From Apiospora phragmitis (taxonomy: Eukaryota; Ascomycota; Sordariomycetes; Amphisphaeriales; Apiosporaceae): a stretch of DNA of 64,000 bases. Below, one piece after another: positions 12,341 to 23,300 of the stretch. Location: the NCBI GenBank assembly GCA_038363925.1, contig JAQQWL010000007.1, positions 682,001 through 746,000 of the forward strand. The letters run 5' to 3'. The notes under the pieces were generated by a model that was given only the letters and a program-made list of their open reading frames with translations, had not been told where the DNA came from and searched no databases. A program made the translations under genes and the position numbers. Position 1 is the first letter of the stretch. Each line of letters starts with the position of its first letter.

Positions 12341-13820
12341 TCGGTTAATACCCGGGGAAACTGGGCCTTGTTGCGATGTCGAGATGGATATTGGTAGAGG
12401 GAGACGGTTACTACTGCCCCCAAATAGGTCATGTATGTGGATAATAGAATGATACCAAACTTCAAAAGATTGCGTCGAGCTTTGCATCCACTGGCGATCA
12501 TGAATGTGATGACATATGTCACGGCGTTCTGCTGCCTGGTTGCTTTCAATCCCATTCATTAGGCACGAGTCCGCTCGAATATCGCGTAAATAAAGTACGG
12601 ACGTAATCGGTTGAAGAGTTTGCTGTGCAGCAGCGGGTTACTTTGCGAGTTAGAACTTGGCGAGAGAGCCTACTTACTGAGGTCTGCTCATCCGCTACCC
12701 TGTCAAGGACTAGATACCAAGGTAAGCATAAACCCAAAGACTTTCAACTTCTTTAAGCCGCATACATGGACCGAAGATCAACGGACCGTTGGTTAAATCA
12801 TGGCCGTAGGGGCGCGCAGTTTGGCCCGCTCGAGGTGGCGTCCGAGTTGTCCGCTTCTTGCCCGTGCAGATACCTGCGGGCCGCCCCTCCCCTCTTTTCC
12901 AACTCGCACCACAAACATCATCGTACCTACCACCTCCCAGAATACCATTACATTCGAAACAACCGAGTATTAGTCCAACCATAAGTACTTACAAACAGAA
13001 AACAACAACAACCAACGCTATTACCGCCACCTGGACGAGACCAACGTCTCCGGCGCCATTCAGGTCACCAAGACTCTTGCTGCCGCGCATAAGAAAGCAG
13101 ACCAATACGATAGTCTTTATCGGCTCGAGTGCAGGCTAATTCATAGACGGCGGCATCAGTCTGTATTGCAGCTTCAAATTTGCTCTTGGTGATAAATCTT
13201 TCATGGGTTATTTACCCCCTTTTTTCTTTTCCTCCATTTTCAGGGGCAATTGCAAAGAATATGGTCAAGATGTCCATTTTATATGAATGAAGATGCAATG
13301 ACTTACATCCACCATTACTTCAGTCGGCCAGAACTAATTCAAGTCCTATGAAGGCATGGCTGAGGCTCTGACTAATGAATGCTAGTGAGTCTCAATGAAA
13401 TAAACCGATGCAAGCCCCTCATCTTTTTGCGAAGCAAACAGGTCATGTTATACGAAAGGTACAGCTCATCCATTTATGGATGACGATGCTGGCTTTATTC
13501 CTCCGTTTATTTTATTTTAATATAGGAAAAGTCGACTTGGAGATGAGGATGGCCATCGGGAGTAAAGGGGAAGAGAGGGACTATAAGCCATGAGAGGCTC
13601 GCGCCCTTTCAGGAGGCTCGCTGTACGAGATCGACTATTACAAGTGTGGATGCTCACAGACGACAAACGCGAGATCGCCATCACTATTGCGCATTCGGCT
13701 AGAATCTGTAAGCCATTCTCCGAGATCTCCCTGTATACCTAAAACCAGATTGACAAAGCAAATGAACTCGTTGTTGGGCGACCCTACCACAAGCTATGTG
13801 TCTCCCTTTCTCGTGATATT
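12341..13820. other. Gene-poor stretch, nothing secure
   Basis: About 1.5 kb. A short frame near 13005-13140 (containing YYRHLDETNVSGAIQVTKTL) looks protein-like in composition and may be a relic, but it has no clear start, end or family. Elsewhere only short overlapping frames. It leads into the rearranged helicase fragments. Confidence 0.4.
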
Positions 13821-13825
13821 AAGCA

Positions 13826-14177
13826 TGGCCGTGCCTTTTATCTACAACTTCTTCGATGTCTCGTTTATAACGGCCATGTTCATGATGCGGTTGTACCGCT
13901 GCGTTGCGAACTGCCGGATGGGCTGCTTGCAGTCCGGACAGCTGGGCAGAGCCAAGACCTCGGATGGATCCTTAGTGAGCGACTCTCGAGAATTATTTCT
14001 TCCTATTCCAGCTATTATTACTCGTTATCCCAGTGCCTCGGGGGGGGGGGGGATCACCGCTTATTCGAGAATTTGCCTCTATTCCCTCCTGGGACATCCT
14101 GTTTATTCCAAAGAGAGTAATACCGTTATACCTGCCCGCCCCATCGAGCGTGTAAACGGCCGCCACGTTGACCTATC
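13826..14177 (-). pseudogene. Inverted fragment of the NFX1-type helicase gene
   Basis: The plus strand here closely matches the plus strand of the helicase gene at about 21505-21708 (shared runs such as aactgccggat and ggacagctgggcagagccaa). The fragment therefore has minus orientation and corresponds to the region following the Cys-rich fingers. Similarity is interrupted at 13975-14117 by a 143-bp insertion and resumes with tacctgcccgcccc-type sequence at 14121-14160. Several substitutions and missing flanks show it is not functional. Confidence 0.85.
13975..14117 (+). mobile_element. 143-bp introner-like element, antisense in pseudogene
   Basis: An insertion absent from the parent gene at this position. 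It begins GTGAGCGACTCTCGAG and ends CCAAAGAGAG, so it has GT...AG termini, and is flanked by TA on both sides (13973-13974 and 14118-14119). It aligns along its whole length with 23374-23516, read on the minus strand, where the same sequence forms most of a helicase intron. Shared landmarks: cctattccag, cgttatcccagtg, a G run, tattccctcctg and tttattccaaa. Here it lies antisense to the gene fragment that hosts it, so it could not splice from that transcript. It contains a 12-G run at 14041-14052. Confidence 0.8.
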
Positions 14178-14327
14178 GTCGCCCGCCAGGCGCGGCACAA
14201 CCTTTCTGCAGCTGCAGCTGTCGCCGCCTGCTGGAATATCCTCTTCATCCAGAGGAAAAGGAGGTGCCAGCACATGTGTTGTGCTGGGAGCATTGGTATT
14301 ACAACCACGCGGTATATAGTAGTATAT

Positions 14328-14435
14328 CCGCGGTGGGCCGCGGAGACAAAGTTGGCTGAAGAGGACGCCATGGTGATGTAGCCGCGGTGAACCGCGGAGG
14401 TGAAGGTGGCCCGAGGGGAAGCCATGGTGGTATAG
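14328..14435 (+). repeat. 2 x 54-bp imperfect tandem repeat
   Basis: Two units, 14328-14381 and 14382-14435, each starting ccgcggtg and containing gccatggtg with tatag/tgtag at the end. Each unit opens with a ccgcgg...ccgcgg pair able to form a short hairpin. No gene assigned. Confidence 0.75.
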
Positions 14436-14684
14436 CGAATTTGTAATTCGTACGTACAGTAATCGACGTAGTATAGAGATCAACGATTTACAAGGATGTA
14501 TCCTTATTACATGAGAGTGCACTTATGGTTGATAAGGATGTTGGGGAGCGAAAGGAGAAACAATTCCCTCACGCATCGTCCGTAGATCCATGCAACTAGC
14601 AGCAGATGCAGTCATTATAAGGTTTGGGTATCCCGTCACGAGCGGCCCCTGTCGTTCGACCTTGCGCAATGGTCTTTGCAGCCT

Positions 14685-14860
14685 TCGACGGGGCGCAGCT
14701 GCACGTCCAAGACACAGAGATACCCACGCTGGGAGTCCGCATGGCGCAGCTGAGGATCGACGACGTCATGCTTCGCGCCCAGCTACGCCTGGTGGGCGCG
14801 AACCCGAATCTCTTGGCCCGCCGCTTCCTGCGGGAGAGCGAGGTGTGTGTGGCCGGGATC
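14685..14860 (+). pseudogene. Second helicase-gene fragment, plus orientation
   Basis: Plus-strand frame with HVQDTEIPT, RMAQLRIDDVMLRAQLRLVG and NPNLLARRFLRESE. This matches helicase residues encoded at about 21190-20980 on the minus strand (LQDTEIPT, RMSQLRIDDVMLRDQLRLVG, NPNLLARLFLRESE). Two short segments of the parent are missing (after EIPT and before NPNLL). Orientation is opposite to the fragment at 13826-14177, so the duplicate has been inverted or broken. Confidence 0.85.
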
Positions 14861-14869
14861 TAATACTGA

Positions 14870-15450
14870 GTACCAAATGATAGCTCTTACTCAGTGTTTC
14901 TTGGTGCATCTGGCAACGGTGCCAGACTTGGTTTACATGATTGCTCAACCTGGTTCCGTTTGAATTGCGAAACCCGTTTGTCCCCGGACGACAGTAGATG
15001 GAAGTTTTTGCTCGTTTTGCACTTGACCAGTTGCGAATCTCTGATTACCTACACAAGCGCTACCAGAGGGGAATCAATTGGGTTGAACACCGCTGAACAC
15101 CGCTGGACCGGATTACCTAATCTAGCACCACCAATGGCAACGAGGCCATTACGCTTCGGAACAAATCGCCCATCACCATACCCATCTTTGCGTGGACCTC
15201 CGCCCGCTTCACCAGTGGTGAGAGGTTTGTTGGCAACTGGCCTCCGGTGCCCAATGCCTCCCTGATCTGCTTGTGTTCGTAGTACGCTCTCTCCTCGTAG
15301 GGACAATCTCTCGAGATGTGTCCTTATTCTTCTTGAGGGATATGTTCTTGTGGACAACGCCGGTGGGAGAGACCGGATTGATGCGGACTCCGGGTCGTCG
15401 GTCTGCGATGAATGGGGTGCCCATGAGTACCGATAGGTGGTCCTCGTCCC
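14870..15450. other. Unrecognised block between helicase fragments
   Basis: About 0.6 kb inserted into the broken helicase copy. It contains a 97-codon open frame on the minus strand (15209-15502; WDEDHLSVLMGTPF, SPTGVVHKNI) and a direct repeat cgctgaacac at about 15090-15103. No family recognised; it may be a fragment of another gene carried by the rearrangement. Confidence 0.4.
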
Positions 15451-15454
15451 ACAT

Positions 15455-15850
15455 TGACGAGTGCCAGACCTGAATAACTATCCTAGTGTCGATAGAGACC
15501 AATTCGTAACAGCGACCCGATACCGCTTAAACAACGCGGCGCAGATATACGGGGCCGGCTTCGAGGGCGCCCCGGAGCTGCTGGTCGCGGTAAAGGGTTA
15601 ATAGCGCCTGTTTAAGTAGGAGCGGTACGAGATCGTTATAATAAACGAGTTAACGTTTATTAAAGCGGGTATAATAAATAAGCGAGAAGAGATTATAACT
15701 TATTTAAATTATTAATATTAATATTATAATAAATAGCTTATATATTATAAGGTTATCGCGATATTTATTTTAAATTTATATTATTACTATAAACACTTAT
15801 AGCTTTATTCGCTAAACGAGATTTATATCTACGAGGTATAATATGTAAAA
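15455..15850 (+). pseudogene. RIP-decayed 3' fragment of the helicase copy
   Basis: Starts with the DECQT equivalent (gacgagtgccagacc at 15458). At 15509-15590 it matches the helicase segment that in the parent reads LDDAAQMCGASFEGAPELLV (about 20860-20760, minus). From about 15590 nearly every non-CpG C has become T or G become A, turning the frame into stops, and by 15680-15850 the DNA is almost pure AT. This is a local RIP-like footprint in a duplicated gene fragment, while the parent copy remains readable. Confidence 0.8.
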
Positions 15851-16121
15851 GATCGGCCCTATAGCAGCTGATAACTTCGTGTTACATCCCGTGGGCTGGA
15901 TGCTCCGATTCGGAGAAGCGTGCTTATGTTGATGCTACGCTGTGCCAACCAACCTAGTCTCCCTCCCCCTTTCCCTCTCTAATGAGTTTTTGCCCGAAGT
16001 GTGTCTCATTTCTTACCCCCCTACTGCTTACATTTCCGACATCCGTACCACTGACCCCATCAACCCGCAAAAACAACCATCCATACTAGTATTACAGGTC
16101 TAAAGATGGTGGTGCTACAGG

Positions 16122-17008
16122 GTGCTAGAGTGGTGGTTGACTGGCTGCTTCCTGGACACGGTCGACGAAGCCATCCGACACCGAATCACTCTTGACGACT
16201 TCCTCCGCCGCTGTCTGGCACACTTTGGCCCCGATGGAGTGTCACATACCAAGGATGATGAGCCCGTCGCCATGGCTCGGAAGTGCTTCGATGAAGGTCG
16301 ATGGGGCTGGCTAGCCGCCGCATTCTGCCTCTGCCTAACCGACCCTCTCGCAAAGTCCACCCACAGTTAGTACTTGCCCCTCAGTATTTCCCTTTTCTGT
16401 TACTAGCAAGGTGATTTCCAGGGGGCCTCATACCTGTCTAGGTTCCTCATACGTTTGGCTGGCTCTCCCTTCGGACTACAGTAGAAGATCTGATGACCAT
16501 CTTCTTCGCCGTTTCCGGCCAGAGTTCCGCTGCGCTGCCAGCCCTGGCGCTGCAGCACAGCGACTCGCCTGACTTGTTCCGGCACCTCTGCGACATGCTC
16601 TCGGCGCCGGAGACGGTGACCAACGACGCGTTGGTGCTGACCCTGGTCGAGCGCCGTGCGGGCGGCGTGGCGATGCTGCGGTGGATGCTGGACGAGACGA
16701 AGCTGGACGTCAACTGGGTCTACCATTTCGATTATCCGGCGAGCGCCGGCCGCGGGGATGCACGGGAACGTGCCCAGTGGGACGCCGCGTTGCTGCGATG
16801 CGAGCGTCAGAAAAGCGCCACGGCCCTTCATGCCGCGGCCATTAATGGGAACGCGGAGGCTGTACGCTTTTTGCTGGACTGCAGTGCCTCTACCGAAATC
16901 AGGACGGGGCGTGGCAACACGGCACAGATGCTTGCTGAGCAACGGGAGCAGGGTGAAGTTGTCGAGGTGTTCCAACAGCATCCAACACGATCAAGAGGGC
17001 TACGATGA
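16122..17008 (+). pseudogene. Ankyrin-repeat protein, apparently truncated
   Basis: Two open segments, 16122-16363 and about 16442-17008, read like one fungal ankyrin protein: DTVDEAIRHRITLDDFLRRC, DEPVAMARKCFDEGRWGWLA, then GWLSLRTTVEDLMTIFFAVSG, and a final ankyrin repeat SATALHAAAINGNAEAVRFL followed by LDCSASTEI. A GT...AG gap of about 78 bp (16364-16441) could be an intron, but the phases do not match without one extra base. No ATG opens the first segment in frame; an ATG at 16106 is in another frame. I therefore call it broken or incompletely modelled. Ankyrin repeats mediate protein binding; no partner is implied here. Confidence 0.5.
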
Positions 17009-17628
17009 GGTCATCTTCATCATCGTATCTTTCTCATTCCCTAGTTGCAGTACGTTCCCTCGGGCCATCCCCATTTCACTGCTAACAGAACATGCAGTGG
17101 TCTCTGGCGACGTTTGCTCAGCAATTGCAAATGCTCCCCATGTCTCCCTTTCGGACTTTTATGCTCTGGAAACCGTCAGTCGGTACGGATTGTGGCTTGG
17201 ATGCTACGTTTACATTGGTTTTGTAAAAGTAGGGTGGTGTAGGGGTTCTCTTGCATAATATGGCAAGAAGAAAAGGGGGTAATACTGCCAAGGATATGAC
17301 TTACTTTATAGTAAAATAGATCGATTAGCTGTAACTAACGTATTTTCATAGTACCTGAGAACCTAGTATCTGTTTGGGGAGGTACGTATCAAAGGTACGT
17401 CCTCCGTATCTCTCCCCCTTACATCAATACTACTACCTTGATTGGGATGATACTCCACCCCAACCAACTGGTCAAAGCTGCATGGCGATCACAGCACCCC
17501 CTCTACTCACTTCGGCCGCCGCGGTCTGTGGTTCTAGAAAGTTAACAGCTCTCAGCCGTCATTAGTGATTTCGCTTCTAAGGGTTTTTTCTTGCTCAGCA
17601 TCGCCTACAATTTCTTATCACAGCAATA
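17009..17628. other. Intergenic, nothing recognised
   Basis: About 0.6 kb of moderately AT-rich sequence between the ankyrin remnant and the thioesterase gene. Short frames only. Confidence 0.5.
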
Positions 17629-18689
17629 ATGGCCCCACGAGCGCCCATTGAACCCTATGTCGCCGTCACCTCGGCACCAGCTCTAGGTACCGACACCTAC
17701 GTGAACGAAAGGTCAGTCACTCACTTCTTTCTCTTCTCCCTTACACAAATTCTCACGAGAAGCTCGGGACCCTCCTTGGGTTGTTTGCACGCTGAATTAA
17801 TTAATGATTAACCATTGGCAGACCACTGACCGAACAGGACGGGCGCGGCTCCGTCTTTGGCGGCTTGCTTCTCGCCCAAGCGATTTCCGCAGCAAGTGCC
17901 ACCACGGACCCGGACTTCTACGCCTACACGTCGACCTCTTCGTTCATCCGCCCCGTCGTCCAGACGACCCAGGTCAGGTACCACGTCGAGCGTGTCTCGG
18001 ACGGGCGCAGCTACGCCACCCGCATAGTGCACGCCAGCGTTGCTGCTGGCAACACCGATGATGCAGCCGTAGTATACGTTGCTACCATCTCGTTTCAGAA
18101 GCGGCAGGGGTCAGCCGGTAGAACCCTGGATTACGCCGAGTGACCACCTGATCTCGACAGCTTGGCGCCGGAGGATATCGCCGCAGGCAGCGGTAGACAG
18201 CAAGTGGAGAACCACCGGACCGGCTCGCTCCAGCCCTTCACGCCCGAGGACGAGCCCTTCGACTGGCGCCCGGCCGCGATGGAGCTCGGAGACCTACCAT
18301 CGGACGCCCGCACCATGGGATTCTCGCGCTCGACAACGCCCCTGTCGTCGTCGTCCGCCGGCGGCAGCAGCGCCACCGCCACGAACCTGGCGGCCTTGGC
18401 CTACATGTTGGACGAGATGCTGCTAGTCGTCGTCATCTTCGCCAACCCGGAAGCAGTCGGCCCCGAGAGCCGTCACGTGGCCCTGGCCGTCACCCTAAAC
18501 CACCACCTGTGGTTCCACGACCCGGGCGTCCGGGTCGACCGGTGGATGATGGGCGAGCGGCGGACGTCGTGCGGCGCGGACGGGCGCGTGCTCATACAGC
18601 AGAAGGTCTGGGATCACGAGACGGGACGGTTGGTGATGACGTGCGCGCAGGAGGCTCTGATCCGGCTGAAGGGCGGCCCCAACCTTTGA
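17629..18689 (+). pseudogene. Acyl-CoA thioesterase II-like gene with in-frame TGA
   Basis: Exon 1 17629-17711 (MAPRAPIEPYVAVTSAPALG), 110-bp intron 17712-17821, exon 2 from 17822 to TGA at 18687-18689. It shows a double hot-dog thioesterase of the TesB/acyl-CoA thioesterase II type: GRGSVFGGLLLAQAISAAS near the start, FIRPVVQTTQVRYHVERVSD, GRSYATRIVHA, ATISFQKRQG, and in the second half DEPFDWRP, LAALAYMLDEMLL, LNHHLWFHDP and VLIQQKVWDHETGRLVMTCA. Such enzymes hydrolyse acyl-CoA, often in peroxisomes. One TGA (18141-18143) breaks the frame between LDYAE and PPDLDSLAPED, both of which look like normal coding sequence. A 51-nt in-frame GT...AG segment (about 18108-18158) covers the stop and could be spliced out, rescuing the frame. 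Either a pseudogene or a gene with an extra intron. Confidence 0.7.
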
Positions 18690-20368
18690 GCCTGGCTGGC
18701 TTGTATAGATATCCAGGTATTTCTGTTCATCCACTAAGTACCCAGTAATTAGTGATTTCCGTTCAATTCGTATATTTGAGAATTGAATACCAATCTAGCA
18801 CTGAGATAAGGCAGAGAGCTATCTATGATGAAAAGACTGTTTTTGCGCGTTGATGGAGTCAGTGGTAGGTTGTCGGAGAGGTGAGCAGTAGGGAGGGTAA
18901 GAAATGGTATGTACTTAGGGCGCAGTAGATTGTAGAGGAAAGGGGGAAAGGGTGTTTACATTCCCAAATAGAATCTTCTTTTCTTAGTGGGCGTTGGCAC
19001 GGTTGGTCGAGTGGTCAAACATCTGGCATACACCCTCGGTTGGTCACTCGGGCACGGGTCTCACCAGGATGCGGTTTCGAACACGGTAGTGGCAGAGGTT
19101 TAGTAAGAAGTTCTAAACTTATGTCCCACAGCAAATCCGTGGCACCTTCATGGTTCGGTTGTATCTAGAGTGGGTAGGAGTCTAGTCATCTAGATTCACC
19201 TCCACGGAAAAGATGCAGTATGTTCAGTAACAAGCTCCCCTACCCACCTTTTTTCTCTCTCTTCGATATTGAAGATGGAAAATTGCACAACAAGCCTTTT
19301 CGCGGCCGGGTTAGCAGGCGTGAGGTAAGTGAGATGTAAGGGTGTATGTAGTTAGTGATGTAAGAAGTACCTGGCCTGGAATATATGCAGGTACACATGC
19401 ACAGTGTTGTATTCCGTAAGCATCAGAGTAACCTATTGCCTAGAAACCCCCCAGGTAGGTTCCACGAGTATACATGAGGTATGAATCGGACCCTGGTACT
19501 CAACACGTTCATTTACTACGCCCGCTCCTGTCCACCTAGTTCAACATGTCTTGGCACGGTATGTACCATGCACCACCTACTTTTAAATGCGTCGAGGTCT
19601 AGAGGCAGAGAGAGCAGCATATATATCCGTTTAGTAGATAGAATCTGTGATCAAGTTGATTACCACGGAGGCCAAGGCAACCGCAGGCATGATCATCATA
19701 AGCGCCTCAGGTCGGGAGACCTACTTCATGCGGCCCCTCCCGGCCTCTTCACCCCACATAGGGACCACCCTTTTGAAGAATTGCCCCAAATTCTTACAGG
19801 TCTGGTCGCAGGATCCGGACAACCAGGCAGGGGCTGTTGGAGCCCCGCGCCGGGGGAGTTGCCCAGGGTGAATACACCAAGGGCTTCTTTGAGTCGTGGC
19901 ACCACCTCGCTACTCAGAGCTTGACACCCGTAGAATTTATAGTGGCCAGGCATGACTGAATTAGGGAAGAATTTAGGGAAGAACAAAAAGCAAAACATAC
20001 AACACCGAGGATTCCCAGGTCGTCACCGACCCTAGTACTAATTCGGCTCTCTGCTGCTTATATATGGGAGAGCGGACGGGATCCCTAGTACTCAGCAGGA
20101 TATGGTCGTATGTAGTGATGTCTGGTTCGTGGTGAAATATATTGTGACCATCTCTTCCATCACTTAGCAGCAAGTAACCTCAACAGTTTGTAGATTTCGC
20201 TAATGCCAGGGCCGACGGACGCGTCTGGCCCCCGCCGAGAAACGAACCTCGAAACTACATAACATACATGTAACAGACCAGCAGCGCCCAAAGCAGTATT
20301 CCAATAACGAAAAAAACAATTTCCTAGTACCATAGTAGCCGCCACTTGACTTATCCAATCGTGCCATC
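18690..20368. other. Intergenic with a tRNA-like motif near 19.0 kb
   Basis: About 1.7 kb. At about 19008-19085 there is a Pol III A-box-like tggtcgagtggt and a degenerate B-box-like ggtttcgaac, but no complete cloverleaf. This could be a decayed tRNA or a short SINE-type sequence. The open frame 19481-19924 (plus) has no recognisable features. Confidence 0.4.
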
Positions 20369-23300
20369 TCACTGCTCCATCTCTGCTGCCCGGCTGGCAC
20401 CCTCTACCAATTGATGATGTTGTCCCCCAATGGGAGCTCTGCACTCTGGACAGCGAGCAAGCTCCATGGGCATGCCGCACTCGCCAATCGCAAACTGTAA
20501 CAAGGAATCGCGTCAGTCATCAAACCCCAATTCAATGAAGAGTATATATGAAATGGTGTGAAATGCCAGCTGTCGCACAGTAAAGAAGGGAAGGGAAGAG
20601 AAGGCCGGAAAACTTACAATATGTCCGTTGCGGCACTTGTACCAATGCCCCGAATGGGTCGCGATCCCGCCTCGCCCGCTCACCATGGCCGCCTTGATGG
20701 ACGCCAGCTCGTCCGCCGTGACGACCTCGTACCTCTCCGCCTCAAACAGACGCTGCAGTCCCTCCACCGCGACCAGCAGCTCTGGGGCGCCCTCGAAGCT
20801 GGCCCCGCACATCTGTGCCGCGTCGTCCAGGCGTCGTCGGGTCGTTGTCACGAATTGGTCTCTGTCGCCGCCAGAATGACCATTCAAGGTATTGCCGATG
20901 TAACCGACGATGCGCGCGAAGGCGATGCTCGCCTGGACGGCCAGCCGCGGGAGCCGGGAGGTCTGGCACTCGTCGATGAAGGCCTCGCTCTCCCGCAGGA
21001 AGAGGCGGGCCAAGAGGTTCGGGTTGCGCCCGCTTGGCCAGACTATTCCGCCCGAGAGCTTTGCGCCCACCAGGCGTAGCTGGTCGCGCAGCATAACGTC
21101 GTCGATCCTCAGCTGCGACATGCGGGCTCCCAGCGTGACCTGTTGGTTGAAAGCCGCCGGCGTGGGTATCTCTGTGTCTTGGAGGTGCAGCTGCGTCATG
21201 TCCTCGTCTAGCGATGACGAAAACGTCTGGCGTTTGCTGAGACTACTTCTCGAGTGCACAATGGCGTCCGACAGCTTCTTGATCGGCTGCTGTTCGTGGC
21301 TTGCCTCCTTACAGAACGCCTGCACCTCCTTCCTCAATTCAGTGCATCTGCCGTATCTGGAATGGTAGGAGATAAGGGGTCCTGCTTGCTTGAAGGCCAC
21401 ATGTCTGCTATCGGGGCGCCGTCCCTTGACAATGTCTGCATAGGAGTCTTCCAGCGATGTTTCGATGGCATCGGTGGCCTCTTCCAGCTTCTTGAGCCTG
21501 GCCGCGCCTTTCATCTGGAACTTCTTCGACGTCTCGTCCATAACGGCCATGTTGATGATGCGATTGTACCGCTGCGTCGCCAACTGCCGGATCGGTTGCT
21601 TGCAGTCTGGACAGCTGGGCAGAGCCAAGACTTCGGATGGGTCTTTAATGCCATTGTACCTGCCCGCCCCGTCGAGTGTGTAGACTGCTGCTATGTTGAC
21701 GAGCCCATCGAGAGACTCGGCCGTGAAGAAGTGCCCGCAACTGAGCGTCACGACCGGAGACTCGTCGAGGTCAATCTCGCCGAAGGTGCGGAACTCCAGC
21801 AGGTCAACGCGGCTGTCCAGCTTCTGCAGGCAGGCCTGGCAGTGGCCTTCGAGACATGTTTCGCCGCAGAGGCCGGGGCATTGGTGACCACACTTCAGCT
21901 GCTTCTGGCATCTCTCGTCGCAGGGGAGCCGGTCGCAGGGCGCGGCGCATGGCATTGAGCAACCGCCTTGGTGCACGCAGAACCAGGCACACTTCTCAAT
22001 ACAGGGCGGACACGGATCTTGACAGGGGAGTGGGCATCGAGAGTGTGCGCATCGAACCTGTGCACCTGCGGTTAGCCTAAATTCTTTTCTACGGCTAGAT
22101 TATTCAACAAGATATGTAATCATTTCTTACCTCGCAGCGACTGTCGCAAGGGTCGCAAGCCTCACCAGCGTGACAGCGCCTTGGACAAATGTGACCGCAA
22201 GTGCTGCGTGGTCGCTTGCACAACTTCTTGCATGGCTGGTGCATAATTTTGACCTCTCCGTTCTCCTCCTTTCTGCACTTTCCACACATCCCAGAGCAGC
22301 TGTGGCCACAGTCGCCGAGCAACGCGTCACATTTCGTCGGGCAGTGGAAGTCTTTCGCCGTAACGTCGGTGTTACAGGGGACCTTGATAACATGCTTGCA
22401 GCCGGTCACTTTCTTCTCTACCTTGATGTGACATACGACCCCCGACGGTTGCTGAGCCTGATGGCAAGGAATATCGTCGACAAAGTGCCCGCACGGAAGT
22501 AGCACGTTGCGCATCGGCACCATACACTTGCCGCAGTCCTCGCCGCATAATTTGTCGCAGCCGTGGTTGCATGGGCTATGGCGACGAGGGCATGGCTGCG
22601 GGCAGAGGAAGGCCTCGTGCATCGTCTCTGAATGGCATTTGGCCTGGCACTTGTGGCCGCATCTGGCATGGCGCCGGTCGCAGGCCAAGCTGCAGCCGCC
22701 CTCCGGGCTGAATCTGGCGAAGTCGTCGGGCTCGCCGCAGCGGATCGCCGTGTCGGGGTGGCGGGGACAGCATAGCTCCACGGCCGGCCCAATGCGGCCC
22801 GCGGCTTCGAGCTGGCTGCGGACCTCGTTCCACATGGCGATGTTGGAGTACGTGTCGACGTTGCCGACAAGGTACATGCCGTGCTGGGCACGACTCAGCA
22901 AGACGTTAATCCGATTGACGGTGCGGAGGAATCCGACTTTTCTCTGGCTGTTGCTGCGGACCAGAGACACGATGATCACTTTGGCTTCCTCCCCTGGAAG
23001 TTGTCGACAGTCGCAAGGCGGAGGCACTCGACGAGCTTTTTCTTCCTCATTGATGACAATACTGGCGATGAATCTTCTTCAATAGGGTCCGCGGAGAAGC
23101 CTTCTTTCGCCATGGTTTCCTCGTCTCGATCACTCATCGTAATTTCGAAATCAGAGCTCAATGATGCACGAAGCTTCTGGAGATTGCCAGTATAGGGGGT
23201 AATGACTGCGATATCTTCGCTCTTGTAGACGCCTTGTCGAACAATGTGGCGAACAAGGGCTTGGACCATGCCGACCTCCCACGTGTTGCTGTGGGATTTC

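Noticed and set aside
12858..13139. 93-codon proline-rich plus frame
   Set aside because: Composition follows CT-rich DNA; a different frame in the same place looks slightly more protein-like, but neither has start, stop or family support.
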